A DNA stretch of 64,000 nucleotides from an uncultured Oscillospiraceae bacterium (GTDB lineage: Bacteria; Bacillota; Clostridia; Oscillospirales; Ruminococcaceae), in contig CAKSEC010000013.1 in assembly GCA_934446355.1 (NCBI GenBank), positions 1 through 64,000 on the forward strand. Direction: 5' to 3'. The notes below the pieces were generated by a model, which worked only from the letters and a program-made list of their open reading frames with translations, was not told the DNA's origin and searched no databases. Positions 23,620 to 32,324 of the stretch are shown here, one piece after another; position 1 is the first letter of the stretch, and the number at the start of each line of letters is the position of its first letter. Made by a program: the position numbers and the translations under genes.

Positions 23620-25503
23620 TCACCCCTTAACAAGTTCAAGAAGCACGTCGCTGCTGCTGACATTTCCGTCTGCGGTGCGCTTTATCTCCGAATAATCGTT
23701 GGGGTTGGTCACTATGACCGGAGTGACCGTCTTATAGCCCTTGGAAGCGATAAGATCCTTGTCAAAGGTGATGAGCGTCTGTCCCCTTTTCACCCTTTCG
23801 CCCTCGGAAACGTGAGCGGTAAATCCCTCGCCGTTCAGTTCCACTGTATTTATTCCGATATGTATAAGCAGTTCTGCGCCGTTGTCAAGGTTCAGTCCGA
23901 TAGCGTGATGTGTGTCGAACAGCGTTCCGACTGTTCCGTCAGCGGGAGCGACCACCTTTCCCTCGCTCGGCTCGACCGCTGCGCCCAGTCCCAGAATGCC
24001 CTCTGCGAATGTAGGGTCGGGGACGTCCTCAAGTGCAATTGCCGTTCCAGCAAGCGGCGAAAGGATCTGGTTGTCAGCTATTTCAGCAAGCGGTTCTGCG
24101 CTTGTTTCTACGGTTTCAGGGGCGGTTTCAGCAGGCTCGTCCTCCTTTATTCCCATGAACCACGATACTGCAAACGCAACAGCGAACGATACCACCATTG
24201 TGAGGATATATCCGACGAATGTGTCGGTCGTGATGAGCAGTCCGAAAAGACCAGTTACGCCGTTCGCCGTTGCATATACGTTCATTATTGAAGCCAGTGC
24301 GCCGCCGCAGGCACCGCCTATCATACCGGCAATGAACGGGCGCATGAATCTCACGTTCACGCCGAATATAGCAGGCTCGGTAATTCCCATGAACGCTGAA
24401 AGCGAAGCGGGGAGCGCAAGTGCCTTGGTCTTTTTGCTCTTAGCCTTGAATGCTACCGCAAGAGCCGCTGCGCCCTGAGCGACATTCGCCGCCGTTGCAA
24501 TAGGCATCCATGTGTTCATGCCGTTATCGGCAAGCATCATCATTTCTATAGCATTGTACATATGGTGTACGCCAGCGACTACCGTTGGAGCGTAAACGCC
24601 GCCCATAAGGAATGCGCCTATTCCGAACGGAATCGCAATAAGTGCCTGCGCACCGCTCAGTACCCACGATTCAAGCTGTGCAAATACCGGACCGATAAGC
24701 GTCAGGCTGAAAAATCCTGCAACAAGTACCGACACAAGCGGAGTCACGAACAGATCGAGCATTTCGGGGACTTTCTTGTGCAGCTTCTTTTCGATAACAG
24801 ACATTAGCCACACGGAAAGTATGACCGGAATAACGTGCCCCTGATAGCCGACATTCTGAATATCCCACAGACCGAACCACGACCACAGCGTTGTCGTTTC
24901 CGCACCGCCTGCGACCGTCCATGCGTTCACAAGGCTTGGGTGTATCATTATCATTCCTATTACTGCACCGAGGAACTGATTTCCGCCGAATATCTTTGCC
25001 GCTGAAATTGCGATAAGAATGGGGAGGAACGTTAATGCAGTGTTTGAAAAGATGTTCAGAAGCTCGTAAATATGCGAATTTGCCATGTCGGGGAACACCT
25101 GAACAAGACCGCCGAGCAGGCCGTTCAGAAGTCCTGTCGCAACTATCGCAGGAATTATCGGAACGAAAATATCGCCGAGCGACTTTATCGCCCTTTTGTA
25201 CCACGGAGATTTTGCCGCCGCAGCCGCCTTGACGTCCTCCTTGGTCGCTGCTTCGATACCGGCTTCGCAAATAAATTCGTCGTAGACCTTGTTCACCGTG
25301 CCTGTTCCGATTATTACCTGAAGCTGACCGGAAGCCTCAAACACGCCCTTTACGCCGTCAATGCCCTCAAGCTTCGCCTTGTCGATTTTGCTGTTGTCCG
25401 CAATAACGAGTCTTAGCCTTGTGGCGCAGTGTGCGGCACTTGCAAGGTTGTCTTTCCCGCCTATTGCGGAAAGTATCTCATGAGCTGATTTTTTGTAGTC
25501 CAT
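23620..25503 (-). CDS. scrA: PTS sucrose-type EIIBCA permease
   Basis: 627 residues with three fused domains. EIIB (1-90) has the phospho-Cys26 in AAHCATRLRLV; EIIC (about 110-460) is the membrane channel (SLGDIFVPIIPAIVATGLLN, FMGITEPAIFGVNVRF); EIIA (about 490-627) has the phospho-His in ELLIHIGINTVELNGEGF. It imports a disaccharide with phosphorylation. The B-C-A order occurs in the sucrose/trehalose/beta-glucoside class; scrB and scrK downstream point to sucrose. The promoter region carries two operator-like sites. Confidence 0.93.
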   Translation of the reverse strand: MDYKKSAHEILSAIGGKDNLASAAHCATRLRLVIADNSKIDKAKLEGIDGVKGVFEASGQLQVIIGTGTVNKVYDEFICEAGIEAATKEDVKAAAAAKSPWYKRAIKSLGDIFVPIIPAIVATGLLNGLLGGLVQVFPDMANSHIYELLNIFSNTALTFLPILIAISAAKIFGGNQFLGAVIGMIMIHPSLVNAWTVAGGAETTTLWSWFGLWDIQNVGYQGHVIPVILSVWLMSVIEKKLHKKVPEMLDLFVTPLVSVLVAGFFSLTLIGPVFAQLESWVLSGAQALIAIPFGIGAFLMGGVYAPTVVAGVHHMYNAIEMMMLADNGMNTWMPIATAANVAQGAAALAVAFKAKSKKTKALALPASLSAFMGITEPAIFGVNVRFMRPFIAGMIGGACGGALASIMNVYATANGVTGLFGLLITTDTFVGYILTMVVSFAVAFAVSWFMGIKEDEPAETAPETVETSAEPLAEIADNQILSPLAGTAIALEDVPDPTFAEGILGLGAAVEPSEGKVVAPADGTVGTLFDTHHAIGLNLDNGAELLIHIGINTVELNGEGFTAHVSEGERVKRGQTLITFDKDLIASKGYKTVTPVIVTNPNDYSEIKRTADGNVSSSDVLLELVKG

Positions 25504-25528
25504 ACCCGATACCTCTTTCGTTAGTATT

Positions 25529-25549
25529 GTTTCACACGGTTTGTGAAAC
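25529..25549. promoter_or_regulatory. ScrR operator, downstream of the scr promoter
   Basis: Perfect dyad GTTTCACA-N5-TGTGAAAC, about 20 bases inside the predicted transcript of the scr operon. Half-sites match those at 25636-25654 and 26662-26679, as expected for a LacI-family repressor. Confidence 0.75.
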
Positions 25550-25569
25550 TGATTTCATCTGCTGATCAT

Positions 25570-25598
25570 ATTATAGCATACAGGCGAGGCAATGTCTA
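25570..25598 (-). promoter_or_regulatory. Promoter of the scr operon
   Basis: On the minus strand TAGACA and TATAAT with a 17-base spacer and an extended -10 (TATGC before it). Operator-like sites lie on both sides. Confidence 0.7.
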
Positions 25599-25635
25599 TT
25601 GACAAATCATAGTAACTTTTGACTCAGGAATTGTA

Positions 25636-25654
25636 GGTTTCACACGGTTTCACA
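25636..25654. promoter_or_regulatory. Upstream ScrR operator-like repeat
   Basis: GGTTTCACA and CGGTTTCACA in direct orientation, sharing the half-site of the perfect dyad at 25529. It lies upstream of the -35 box and right after the scrR stop; with the downstream site it could support repression by looping. Confidence 0.55.
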
Positions 25655-25657
25655 TTT

Positions 25658-26647
25658 TCAGGGTCTGTTTGTGGACTCTCTTTCCACTATTTCATAGTCT
25701 AGCTTCATGATTTTAGGTATATTCGAGCTTTTGCCGATAGAATTGAGCAGCATTTGCGCTGCTTCTATTCCCGCCGTTTTATAGTGCAGTCTTGCCGAGG
25801 TCAGCGAAACAGCGGTAACAGAGCCTATTTTTGAATCTCCCACCCCGCATATCATTATATCGTCTGGGATCTTTATGCCCTTTTCGCCGCAGTACAGCAT
25901 TGCGCCCGCCGCAATATTATCCGTTGCGCAGAATATGCAGTCAGGCTGCTCGCCGCCTGACAGAAGCTTCTTTGCGCATTTATATCCTGAATCAACGTTA
26001 AATTCAGCAATAACGCTGTTGTGCTTTTCCAGCCGGATATCGTTGTCCGAGAGGGCTTTCAGGAAGCCGTTGTGGCGCGCTTCTCCAGCCGCCTTGTCCT
26101 CATCGGTGACGCCTATATAAGCAGGGTGTACCGCTCCCTTTTTCAGCATAAGGTCGGTCAGCGCATACGCTGCGCCGTAATCGTCATGACACACGCAGCT
26201 GAACCCCTTGTACTGCTGTCCCACTATCACGACAGGAATGTGCATTTTGTTCATCAGCGAACGGTGAACGTCGGTGAATATCGTCGCAAGGAAGATCACG
26301 CCGTCCACCCGATTCTGGCGGAAAAGGTCGAGATATTCTATCTCCTTGTTATAGTCGTTTGCGGTATTTACAAGCAGTATCTGATACCCGTGCTCATACA
26401 GCACCTGACTTATTCCCTCGGTTATTCTGGCGCAGCTTTCGCTTGACAGCTTGGGAATAATCACGCCCACCAGCTTTGTCACTCTCGTCTTTATCGCCTG
26501 AGCTGAAAAGCTGGGGGAATATCCGGTTTCCTCTATCGCTTTTTCTATCTTTTCACGCTTATCTTCGCCGAGATAGCCGTTATTGAAGTACCTGCTGACC
26601 GCCGATTTGGACACGCCGGCGTACTTGGCAAATTCGGATATGTTCAT
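25658..26647 (-). CDS. scrR: LacI family repressor of the sucrose operon
   Basis: 329 residues. The N-terminal DNA-binding domain is NISEFAKYAGVSKSAVSRYF with the hinge helix further on (SAQAIKTRVTKLVGVIIPKL), followed by a periplasmic-binding-like effector domain (DGVIFLATIF, PDCIFCATDNIAAGAMLY, DIMICGVGDSKIGS). It is expected to repress scrA-scrB-scrK-ptsH-ptsI until a sugar phosphate or fructose binds. Related operator half-sites TGTGAAA lie before the structural genes and within its own leader, so autoregulation is likely. It is transcribed in the same direction as the operon with its own promoter. Confidence 0.9.
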   Translation of the reverse strand: MNISEFAKYAGVSKSAVSRYFNNGYLGEDKREKIEKAIEETGYSPSFSAQAIKTRVTKLVGVIIPKLSSESCARITEGISQVLYEHGYQILLVNTANDYNKEIEYLDLFRQNRVDGVIFLATIFTDVHRSLMNKMHIPVVIVGQQYKGFSCVCHDDYGAAYALTDLMLKKGAVHPAYIGVTDEDKAAGEARHNGFLKALSDNDIRLEKHNSVIAEFNVDSGYKCAKKLLSGGEQPDCIFCATDNIAAGAMLYCGEKGIKIPDDIMICGVGDSKIGSVTAVSLTSARLHYKTAGIEAAQMLLNSIGKSSNIPKIMKLDYEIVERESTNRP

Positions 26648-26661
26648 TTTTCTGCTCCTTT

Positions 26662-26710
26662 TGTGAAATCGGTTTTATAGTATTATACCACATTGTTTCA
26701 GAGAAATCAA
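26662..26710 (-). promoter_or_regulatory. scrR promoter and overlapping operator
   Basis: On the minus strand TTGATT (26705-26710) and TATAAT (26682-26687) are 17 bases apart. The near-dyad TGTGAAATCGGTTTTATA at 26662-26679 covers the start of transcription and matches the scr operator half-sites. Confidence 0.65.
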
Positions 26711-26795
26711 GACGTATTGTTGATAAAATGGGGCATTTCAAATGATTTTTCAGGCTTTTGATAAGTGATCTATTCCGGCAACCTCGGCGTTTCCT

Positions 26796-26833
26796 AAGGC
26801 AATACCGCACAAAGATTGTGCGTGTATTGCCCT
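26796..26833. repeat. Isolated strong hairpin
   Basis: GGCAATAC-C-GCACAA pairs with TTGTGCG-T-GTATTGCC around a three-base loop. Neither strand has a T run after it. Function unknown; it lies between scrR and the next terminator. Confidence 0.5.
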
Positions 26834-26835
26834 AG

Positions 26836-26874
26836 TAAAAAATAAACACCTGCGAGTCCCCCGCCCGCAGGTGT
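26836..26874 (-). terminator. Terminator of the ABC permease operon
   Basis: On the minus strand ACACCTGCG and CGCAGGTGT pair and are followed by TTATTTTTTA. Confidence 0.8.
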
Positions 26875-26893
26875 AACATTAATATGCCCGACC

Positions 26894-27763
26894 TCAAATC
26901 TTCCAGCTTCCCCTCTGCCATCTCAGCGCAGCAAGGCTGCCCGCAATAAGTACGCCGATACCCGCCCCGAAATACGCCCAAGACCAACCTATCGGATACA
27001 CCGGCGCGCGCTGAAACTCTGTGAAATGCAGCCACACTATCGAATTCGACATAGGCAGCGCCCACATAAGCTCCGACCTTATCGAACACAGCGCAGCACC
27101 CGCAGCGGCTATTCCCGCACATACCGCCGAGCCTGCAGCCTTTTTGCCGATTATCATAAAAAACAGCAGTATCATACCCAGCAGGAATAAATAGGCGAGC
27201 ACCAGCAGACTGCTCTGCACCGCCGCTTCAGTCAGCGTGAAGTGATTAAACAGGTTTTTCGGCAGAAGCAGTGCGCCGAAATTCTGCGAATATTCAGGGT
27301 GCTCCACAGCGAAATCAAGAACCACGCCGCTCCACTGCCCTCCCCACTGTGCGCCTGCTATCACGGGAAGTACGCCTGAAGCGAAAATAAAGGCGAGATA
27401 CGAAATACACATCATTGCCAGATTTATGAGCTGCCCCACAAACCAGTTGAGCTTTCCTGTCCTGACTATCTCGAACATCATGCTTGCGTCCGTTCTCGGA
27501 AAATCAGAGGATATCGCAAAAAAGCCAAGCGGTATTATCAATAGTAGCGAGCCTGAATTAAGGGCAGCAATATACGGTTCAAGGACGTTCAGCGGCTTTC
27601 CCATGATATCTGCGTTTTCGGCAAGCGGCTTCACTGCGAACAGATAAACGAAAACGAAAAGCATTGCAAGAATTATCATTCGGGGACTTATCAGCCATTT
27701 GCAGAACTCAGTTTTCGCACAGGAAAACGCAGTCTTTACGCTAAGTCTGTTCACGCTCAGCAC
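26894..27763 (-). CDS. ABC-2 type membrane permease, second of a pair
   Basis: 289 residues with about six membrane segments (RMIILAMLFVFVYLFAVKPL, GSLLLIIPLGFFAISSDF, LLVLAYLFLLGMILLFFMII) and a central soluble loop rich in aromatic residues. Layout and the DFPRTDASMMFEIVRTGKLN turn fit ABC-2 type permeases. It overlaps the end of the preceding permease gene by 7 bases, so the two probably form a heterodimer. No ATPase gene lies in the operon or next to it. Substrate unknown. Confidence 0.7.
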   Translation of the reverse strand: MLSVNRLSVKTAFSCAKTEFCKWLISPRMIILAMLFVFVYLFAVKPLAENADIMGKPLNVLEPYIAALNSGSLLLIIPLGFFAISSDFPRTDASMMFEIVRTGKLNWFVGQLINLAMMCISYLAFIFASGVLPVIAGAQWGGQWSGVVLDFAVEHPEYSQNFGALLLPKNLFNHFTLTEAAVQSSLLVLAYLFLLGMILLFFMIIGKKAAGSAVCAGIAAAGAALCSIRSELMWALPMSNSIVWLHFTEFQRAPVYPIGWSWAYFGAGIGVLIAGSLAALRWQRGSWKI

Positions 27764-28614
27764 CCCCTGTCCGCACGCTTTTCCATAACGGCTGCGAACC
27801 CAGAAAAAGCGGCTGCCGCAAGAAGCAGGTTAAGCGCAAGAATCACTGCGGAATCACCGCCAAACGGCATTTCAAAAAGATATGTTATCGCATTAGGGTA
27901 AAGCGGCATGGTCTGCTGATATATTTCGTAATTCCCCGCCGCCGACAGATTCGTCTGCACGGCGGAAAGCACGGTTTCGTAGATGAATTTCAACAGGAAC
28001 GGCACGCACAAAATTATGTAGGTATTCGTGCAGAACGAGCAGAGAAAAAACGCAGGCAGTACGCTAGCCGCACCGTATGAAAACGCTCCGGCAGTCTTGC
28101 TGAACAGCACCGAAAATGCACCGTTCGGCAGATAATATTCGAGTATTTCTGTCGGCTGCGTATTCGGGAACAGGATATACACAAGCACCGCAAACAGGCT
28201 TACTCCAATCAATACCGCAAGGCCGCCGCTCAGCAATGCCGAAAAAAGCTTCGATATATAATACCGTATACGCCCCGCCCTGACTATTGTATACCGCATA
28301 TTGCCGCTGTTTCGCTCAGCAATAAAGGACGTCACGAACGGCAGCGCAGCCGTTATCGGCAAAGCCATTGCGGAATATCCCGTAAGTGCTTTCCCGATAA
28401 TTATTGCCGGAATAAAATCGCCGCTTTCCGCCATAACGCTGCGGTCGAGCGAGAACAAAGCCTCCAGCACCGAATATACCCTGCCGTTTGAGTTATCCGC
28501 ATACACCTGCAGCGAAAAGCACAGCACGGCGGTGACAGCTGCCGACAGTATAAAGCCTTTGTTCATAACGCAGCGCATCAGGTCGCATTTCAACGCTTTC
28601 ATCATTTTCTCCAT
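27757..28614 (-). CDS. ABC-2 type membrane permease, first of a pair
   Basis: 285 residues with six predicted membrane segments, opening KALKCDLMRCVMNKGFILSA; SFIAERNSGNMRYTIVRAGR is the typical coupling-helix region of ABC-2 exporters of lipids, peptides or ions. The start ATG overlaps the stop of the lipoprotein gene (TGATG); a start at the MMKAL methionines behind GGAG is also possible. It is coupled to the lipoprotein upstream and the second permease downstream. The missing ATPase must be supplied from elsewhere, or the complex works without it. Confidence 0.7.
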   Translation of the reverse strand: MEKMMKALKCDLMRCVMNKGFILSAAVTAVLCFSLQVYADNSNGRVYSVLEALFSLDRSVMAESGDFIPAIIIGKALTGYSAMALPITAALPFVTSFIAERNSGNMRYTIVRAGRIRYYISKLFSALLSGGLAVLIGVSLFAVLVYILFPNTQPTEILEYYLPNGAFSVLFSKTAGAFSYGAASVLPAFFLCSFCTNTYIILCVPFLLKFIYETVLSAVQTNLSAAGNYEIYQQTMPLYPNAITYLFEMPFGGDSAVILALNLLLAAAAFSGFAAVMEKRADRGC

Positions 28615-29882
28615 CAGTCCGCCTGAACGTAGAGATAAATTTCGCCAGTCAGCATATTAACGAAAGCATGATATATCTCCCTGCCCGTGTTCATCTTGAA
28701 TTTCCAGCAGGGGTATGCCGTTTCGACAGCCGCCTCGTTTTCGGTTTTGGTCTGAAGCCACACCATTGAAACCTCGTTTACTGCAAAATTCATCGTGCCG
28801 CTGAAAAATTCGCTGATGATTCTTGCCGCATATTCCGGCGTAATTACCGAGGTCTGCGGCTCGCTTTCAGTTATTTCATAGCCGCGGCCTATGCCGAGAA
28901 AATGGTGTATTTTATTCGTCGCTATCATGTCGATACTGCCTGCCGCCGAGTTATAGCCCTGCTTGTCGTAATCGGTTTCGATAAGCGTAACGCCAAGGTC
29001 ATTTCCCTTTGTGTTGCGGTAATCGAATAATACGCCGCCGTATTCGACAGTCGTGACAAAGTTGAAGCCATAGCACCCGCCTCCTATATCCACAACGTTC
29101 ACCGCAACGATTTTTGGCGTGGGAATATTGCCCTCATACGGCGTAATATCAAGACTATCGAGATAATTCTGCGCAAATTCCGCAGCCTGCGCTATCGAAA
29201 TTTCGCCGTCAGTAAGGCGGTAGGCGTCCGTGCAGGTCAGGTCCTCAGTGTAGAACACCGCACGGTGCGCAGCGTTATTGTTTATCATGAAATACATCGA
29301 ACGTCTGGGGTGGTCACTTTTGTCATAGTCGATAAGCGTACCGCTGTCATAGCCCCGCAAAACGCCGAACATCATGTCGATAAAATAATCCTCGTTATCT
29401 ATCGTCACCCATGGGTATTCCGTTTCAAGTCCGTTTTTGTAATCGTCTATTCCGGGGTGATTATACGGGTAGGCAAGACCGTTTTCCTCGCTGTAATTAC
29501 CGTCAACAAAGCGTATCTCGTATTTCTTTTCCTCGCCGGTGTATTTTCCGTCCGTGAGGAAGTCGGCGGCATCGCTGAAAAACTCGTATATCTCGTCGGG
29601 ACTTTTGCCCGAAAGCGGCGTCATAGTAAGCGTGCAGGCGTGGTCCGCCTGAGGTGCTTTGAATACGGTATTCCTGAAATTCAGGTTGTCATAGGTACTG
29701 CTGCGCAGATTGCCGCAGCTTTCCTCAAAGCTTTCTGAGATAACGAAAAGTTCCGCACGTTCCGTTATTTCGACCTCGGTTTCAACTGATTCCGACGTGC
29801 TTTCCGGCGTACCGCCGCAGCCTGATAAAAGGGTCAGGCTGAATATAATGGCAAGCAATTTTGCTGCGTGCGTCTGTTTCAT
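28614..29882 (-). CDS. Lipoprotein of unknown function in the ABC-2 operon
   Basis: 422 residues. The signal peptide ends in lipobox LLSGC (Cys22) followed by a Glu/Ser-rich linker, then a large extracellular domain with several Tyr/Asp-rich blocks (EENGLAYPYNHPGIDDYKNG, DDMMFGVLRGYD-like core) and a C-terminal YHAFVNMLTGEIYLYVQAD that looks like a PepSY or YycH-type beta strand pair. No catalytic motif is recognised. It is the first gene of an operon with two permeases, so it may be the surface subunit of the same complex. A strong promoter lies upstream. Confidence 0.7.
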   Translation of the reverse strand: MKQTHAAKLLAIIFSLTLLSGCGGTPESTSESVETEVEITERAELFVISESFEESCGNLRSSTYDNLNFRNTVFKAPQADHACTLTMTPLSGKSPDEIYEFFSDAADFLTDGKYTGEEKKYEIRFVDGNYSEENGLAYPYNHPGIDDYKNGLETEYPWVTIDNEDYFIDMMFGVLRGYDSGTLIDYDKSDHPRRSMYFMINNNAAHRAVFYTEDLTCTDAYRLTDGEISIAQAAEFAQNYLDSLDITPYEGNIPTPKIVAVNVVDIGGGCYGFNFVTTVEYGGVLFDYRNTKGNDLGVTLIETDYDKQGYNSAAGSIDMIATNKIHHFLGIGRGYEITESEPQTSVITPEYAARIISEFFSGTMNFAVNEVSMVWLQTKTENEAAVETAYPCWKFKMNTGREIYHAFVNMLTGEIYLYVQAD

Positions 29883-29973
29883 GCGTATCTTTCCTCCCGA
29901 TTGACGTTCGCCGTCTGTATACGATATAGGAGTGCTCGTCCGGCTGAATAAGTGAAAATCGCCTTATCCCCTT

Positions 29974-30002
29974 ATTATACGCATGGACAAACCGCCTGTC
30001 AA
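29974..30002 (-). promoter_or_regulatory. Promoter of the lipoprotein-permease operon
   Basis: Consensus TTGACA and TATAAT with a 17-base spacer on the minus strand, about 90 bases before the start. Confidence 0.78.
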
Positions 30003-30028
30003 TTTATGAAACAGTAACTGGTCAAAAT

Positions 30029-32131
30029 TCAGCGATTTTTGGTCAGATCATCCGGTTTTCTAACTAAAGTGCTGTCGCTTTGCTTTTCCAGCCTTACTAT
30101 AGTGGTGACTACTGTTTCACCATAGAAGCTGCCCTCATAGCCTTTCAGCACCCCATCGGCAGAGTAAAAGATGTATCCGTTATCAAGGTCGCCCATCTGC
30201 CATTCCTCTGCGACATATTCCACACCGCCTATGCTGACGGAGTACGCCTTGACGAAATGCAGCGGGTTTTGTTCGTCAGCGCTGAACAGCGGGCAGTACA
30301 TCTTGTCGCCATCGGTGTTGGCGAAGCAGTCGAATTTACGTTCGTCATAGCGTGACTGCTGATATGCGCTCTCGTATATACTGCCGTCAAAGTAGATGGT
30401 TTCCCAGCCGTGGTCAGGCTCGCTGCGGTCGTCGTGCTTCACAAGGTCCCACCGTTGATACCCGTTCGTTCCGTCTGTCGAATACACCGAATATTCCAGC
30501 CGTGAAGCGCCCGTCTGATAGGTTTCCAGAGTGTACGCACCGCCGTCTGCAGCGTATTTTCTCCATTGCGAGAACACGTTCGGGTCGCTTATCTGACCGC
30601 CAATCACACGTTCGCCGGACAAATCAAGCAGACCGAGCCGCTCAGTGTCCTGCGCCGCATATTCAGCGGCTGTGAGTTTTTCAGGCGGGGCGTATTCCTC
30701 AAATGACCCGCCCATATCGTTCACTGACCGGTCGGCACGCTCTAAGATTATCGGAAGATCCCCGTTTTTCTGCGTGAACGAATGATACTGCAGATACAGC
30801 GTGACGCTGCCGTTTTCAGCGCTTATACTGCCATGCTTCACACCGTGATATTCCACATCATAGCCGCCGTCAGTCCTGACGATATCGTAAATATCGGTCG
30901 AGCCATAATTATATATCAGCAGTCTGCTGTCACTTATCGTGAACGTTATGCCCGAATAATCCGTCCAGCCGTCCGACGCTTCCTTTGCATACTCTGCAAA
31001 GTCCATGCCGCCGACAGATACAGGTTTCCAATCCCCGAACAGCTGCGGCTCTACGTATATTCCAAGCGGTTCGCCTGTTGCAATGCAGTATGTGCCCACC
31101 GGACACAGCCTGCCGTTTTCGCCTTTAAGGCAGCCGTTTTCGCCGCTCCAGCTAATGAATGTCTTGTCGTGGTAGCTTTCCTCGCAGGGGGCTTTCCATG
31201 GTTCCTGAACGGACACATCGTAGGTGACAAAGTATTTTTCGTCCGCCGACCAGTTAGCCGAAACTCCGACAAATTCCTCCATGTAAAACATAAGCTGCAG
31301 CGTGCAGTCTGCGGCTTCGGAAAGACGCTCGCTGGCATTAAAGCTTTCTGCAACACGGCCGGCGCATTCATTGGTGAGTATCGGGTCGTTGTATGTACCG
31401 TTCACGCTCCAATTTCCGTTTTCGTCAGAGCAGAACACGGCGTGCGCAGTGCCATAGCTGTTGATATAGCTTTCGTTATAGTACCCGCTTTCTCCATCGA
31501 GGGTGGCAAATGCCGCCTGCGCTCCCGCTTTTGCTATTTCGTTCAGTTCGGAAATGCAGCCGGTCATGTTGGCGTATTCGTATTCGGCAAGCGACGTGCC
31601 GTATTTCAGCTGCGGGTATGTACGCACAGCGGACAGATTGCCGTCAAAAACTCCGTCTGCGAAGTTATATGAATCGGGCATTTTCGCCGGAATATCCCGC
31701 TCGCTTTCAGCGTCAATCAGCGATATTCCCACGCTGTCTGCAAAGCGGCTGTCAAGGCAGACCTCCATATAGCAGGACGACAGGACGCATTTCTCGGCAA
31801 ACTCGCTCACAGTATTCTGAGGACAGCCGCCGTCGGATATCACGCTGTACCCGTCCTCGCCGTACAGCAGCTTGATTTTTACGTTCTCCGCACCGTTTTC
31901 AAGTACGCTGGAGAACTTGTCGGCAGCGATGCGGTGTATAGCTTCGGCGGACATTGGTTTAGCGGGCGAACTGTCCGAAGTTATGTCAGGAAGCAGAAAT
32001 TCAAGTCCGCCGCCTGAAGCGGCAGACGGCTGCGAAGCCTCCAAGCCGTCTTGGCTTGTATTGGTATCCCTGTATGAGCATGAGGTCAGAAGCGTTATGG
32101 CTGATAACAGCAGTGGAAGTAATCTATTCAT
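30029..32131 (-). CDS. Large lipoprotein of unknown function
   Basis: 700 residues. Signal peptide MNRLLPLLLSAITLLTSC with lipobox LTSC (Cys18), then a Ser/Gly-rich linker and a long extracellular region of mixed beta structure. Two repeats of a lipocalin-like pattern are suggested near the C-terminus (SVGGMDFAEYAKEASDGWTD and SIGGVEYVAEEWQMGDLDNG), both followed by calycin-like strands ending in short VxLEK/ILER turns. No enzyme motif was found. It has its own promoter and is separated from the lipoprotein-permease operon by that operon's promoter. Confidence 0.65.
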   Translation of the reverse strand: MNRLLPLLLSAITLLTSCSYRDTNTSQDGLEASQPSAASGGGLEFLLPDITSDSSPAKPMSAEAIHRIAADKFSSVLENGAENVKIKLLYGEDGYSVISDGGCPQNTVSEFAEKCVLSSCYMEVCLDSRFADSVGISLIDAESERDIPAKMPDSYNFADGVFDGNLSAVRTYPQLKYGTSLAEYEYANMTGCISELNEIAKAGAQAAFATLDGESGYYNESYINSYGTAHAVFCSDENGNWSVNGTYNDPILTNECAGRVAESFNASERLSEAADCTLQLMFYMEEFVGVSANWSADEKYFVTYDVSVQEPWKAPCEESYHDKTFISWSGENGCLKGENGRLCPVGTYCIATGEPLGIYVEPQLFGDWKPVSVGGMDFAEYAKEASDGWTDYSGITFTISDSRLLIYNYGSTDIYDIVRTDGGYDVEYHGVKHGSISAENGSVTLYLQYHSFTQKNGDLPIILERADRSVNDMGGSFEEYAPPEKLTAAEYAAQDTERLGLLDLSGERVIGGQISDPNVFSQWRKYAADGGAYTLETYQTGASRLEYSVYSTDGTNGYQRWDLVKHDDRSEPDHGWETIYFDGSIYESAYQQSRYDERKFDCFANTDGDKMYCPLFSADEQNPLHFVKAYSVSIGGVEYVAEEWQMGDLDNGYIFYSADGVLKGYEGSFYGETVVTTIVRLEKQSDSTLVRKPDDLTKNR

Positions 32132-32151
32132 GGCAGCCTCCTTTTTTACTT

Positions 32152-32180
32152 ATTCTAGCATATTATCAGGAAAAATGCAA
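32152..32180 (-). promoter_or_regulatory. Promoter of the 700-residue lipoprotein gene
   Basis: TTGCAT and TAGAAT with a 17-base spacer and an extended -10 (TATGC) on the minus strand, about 20 bases before the start codon. Confidence 0.55.
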
Positions 32181-32259
32181 CGGGCGAGTGGTATCTGTAA
32201 CCAAATTGTAACATAACTGCCGGCGACATCTGAAATATCCGATTTTACAGATAAATCAC

Positions 32260-32288
32260 TTGAAAAAAGCGCAGTAAGGCGGTATAAT
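32260..32288 (+). promoter_or_regulatory. Promoter of the Rpn-type gene
   Basis: TTGAAA and TATAAT with a 17-base spacer, 37 bases before the original ATG. Confidence 0.65.
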
Positions 32289-32324
32289 AAAGATAGAATA
32301 ACGATTCTGAAAGGAGAATGCCTT

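Noticed and set aside
22730..24480. Several plus-strand frames over scrA and scrB
   Set aside because: They are antisense shadows of intact PTS and GH32 genes.
30782..31672. Long plus-strand frame opposite the 700-residue lipoprotein gene
   Set aside because: It has no ribosome binding site or family pattern and mirrors the codon pattern of the real gene on the other strand.
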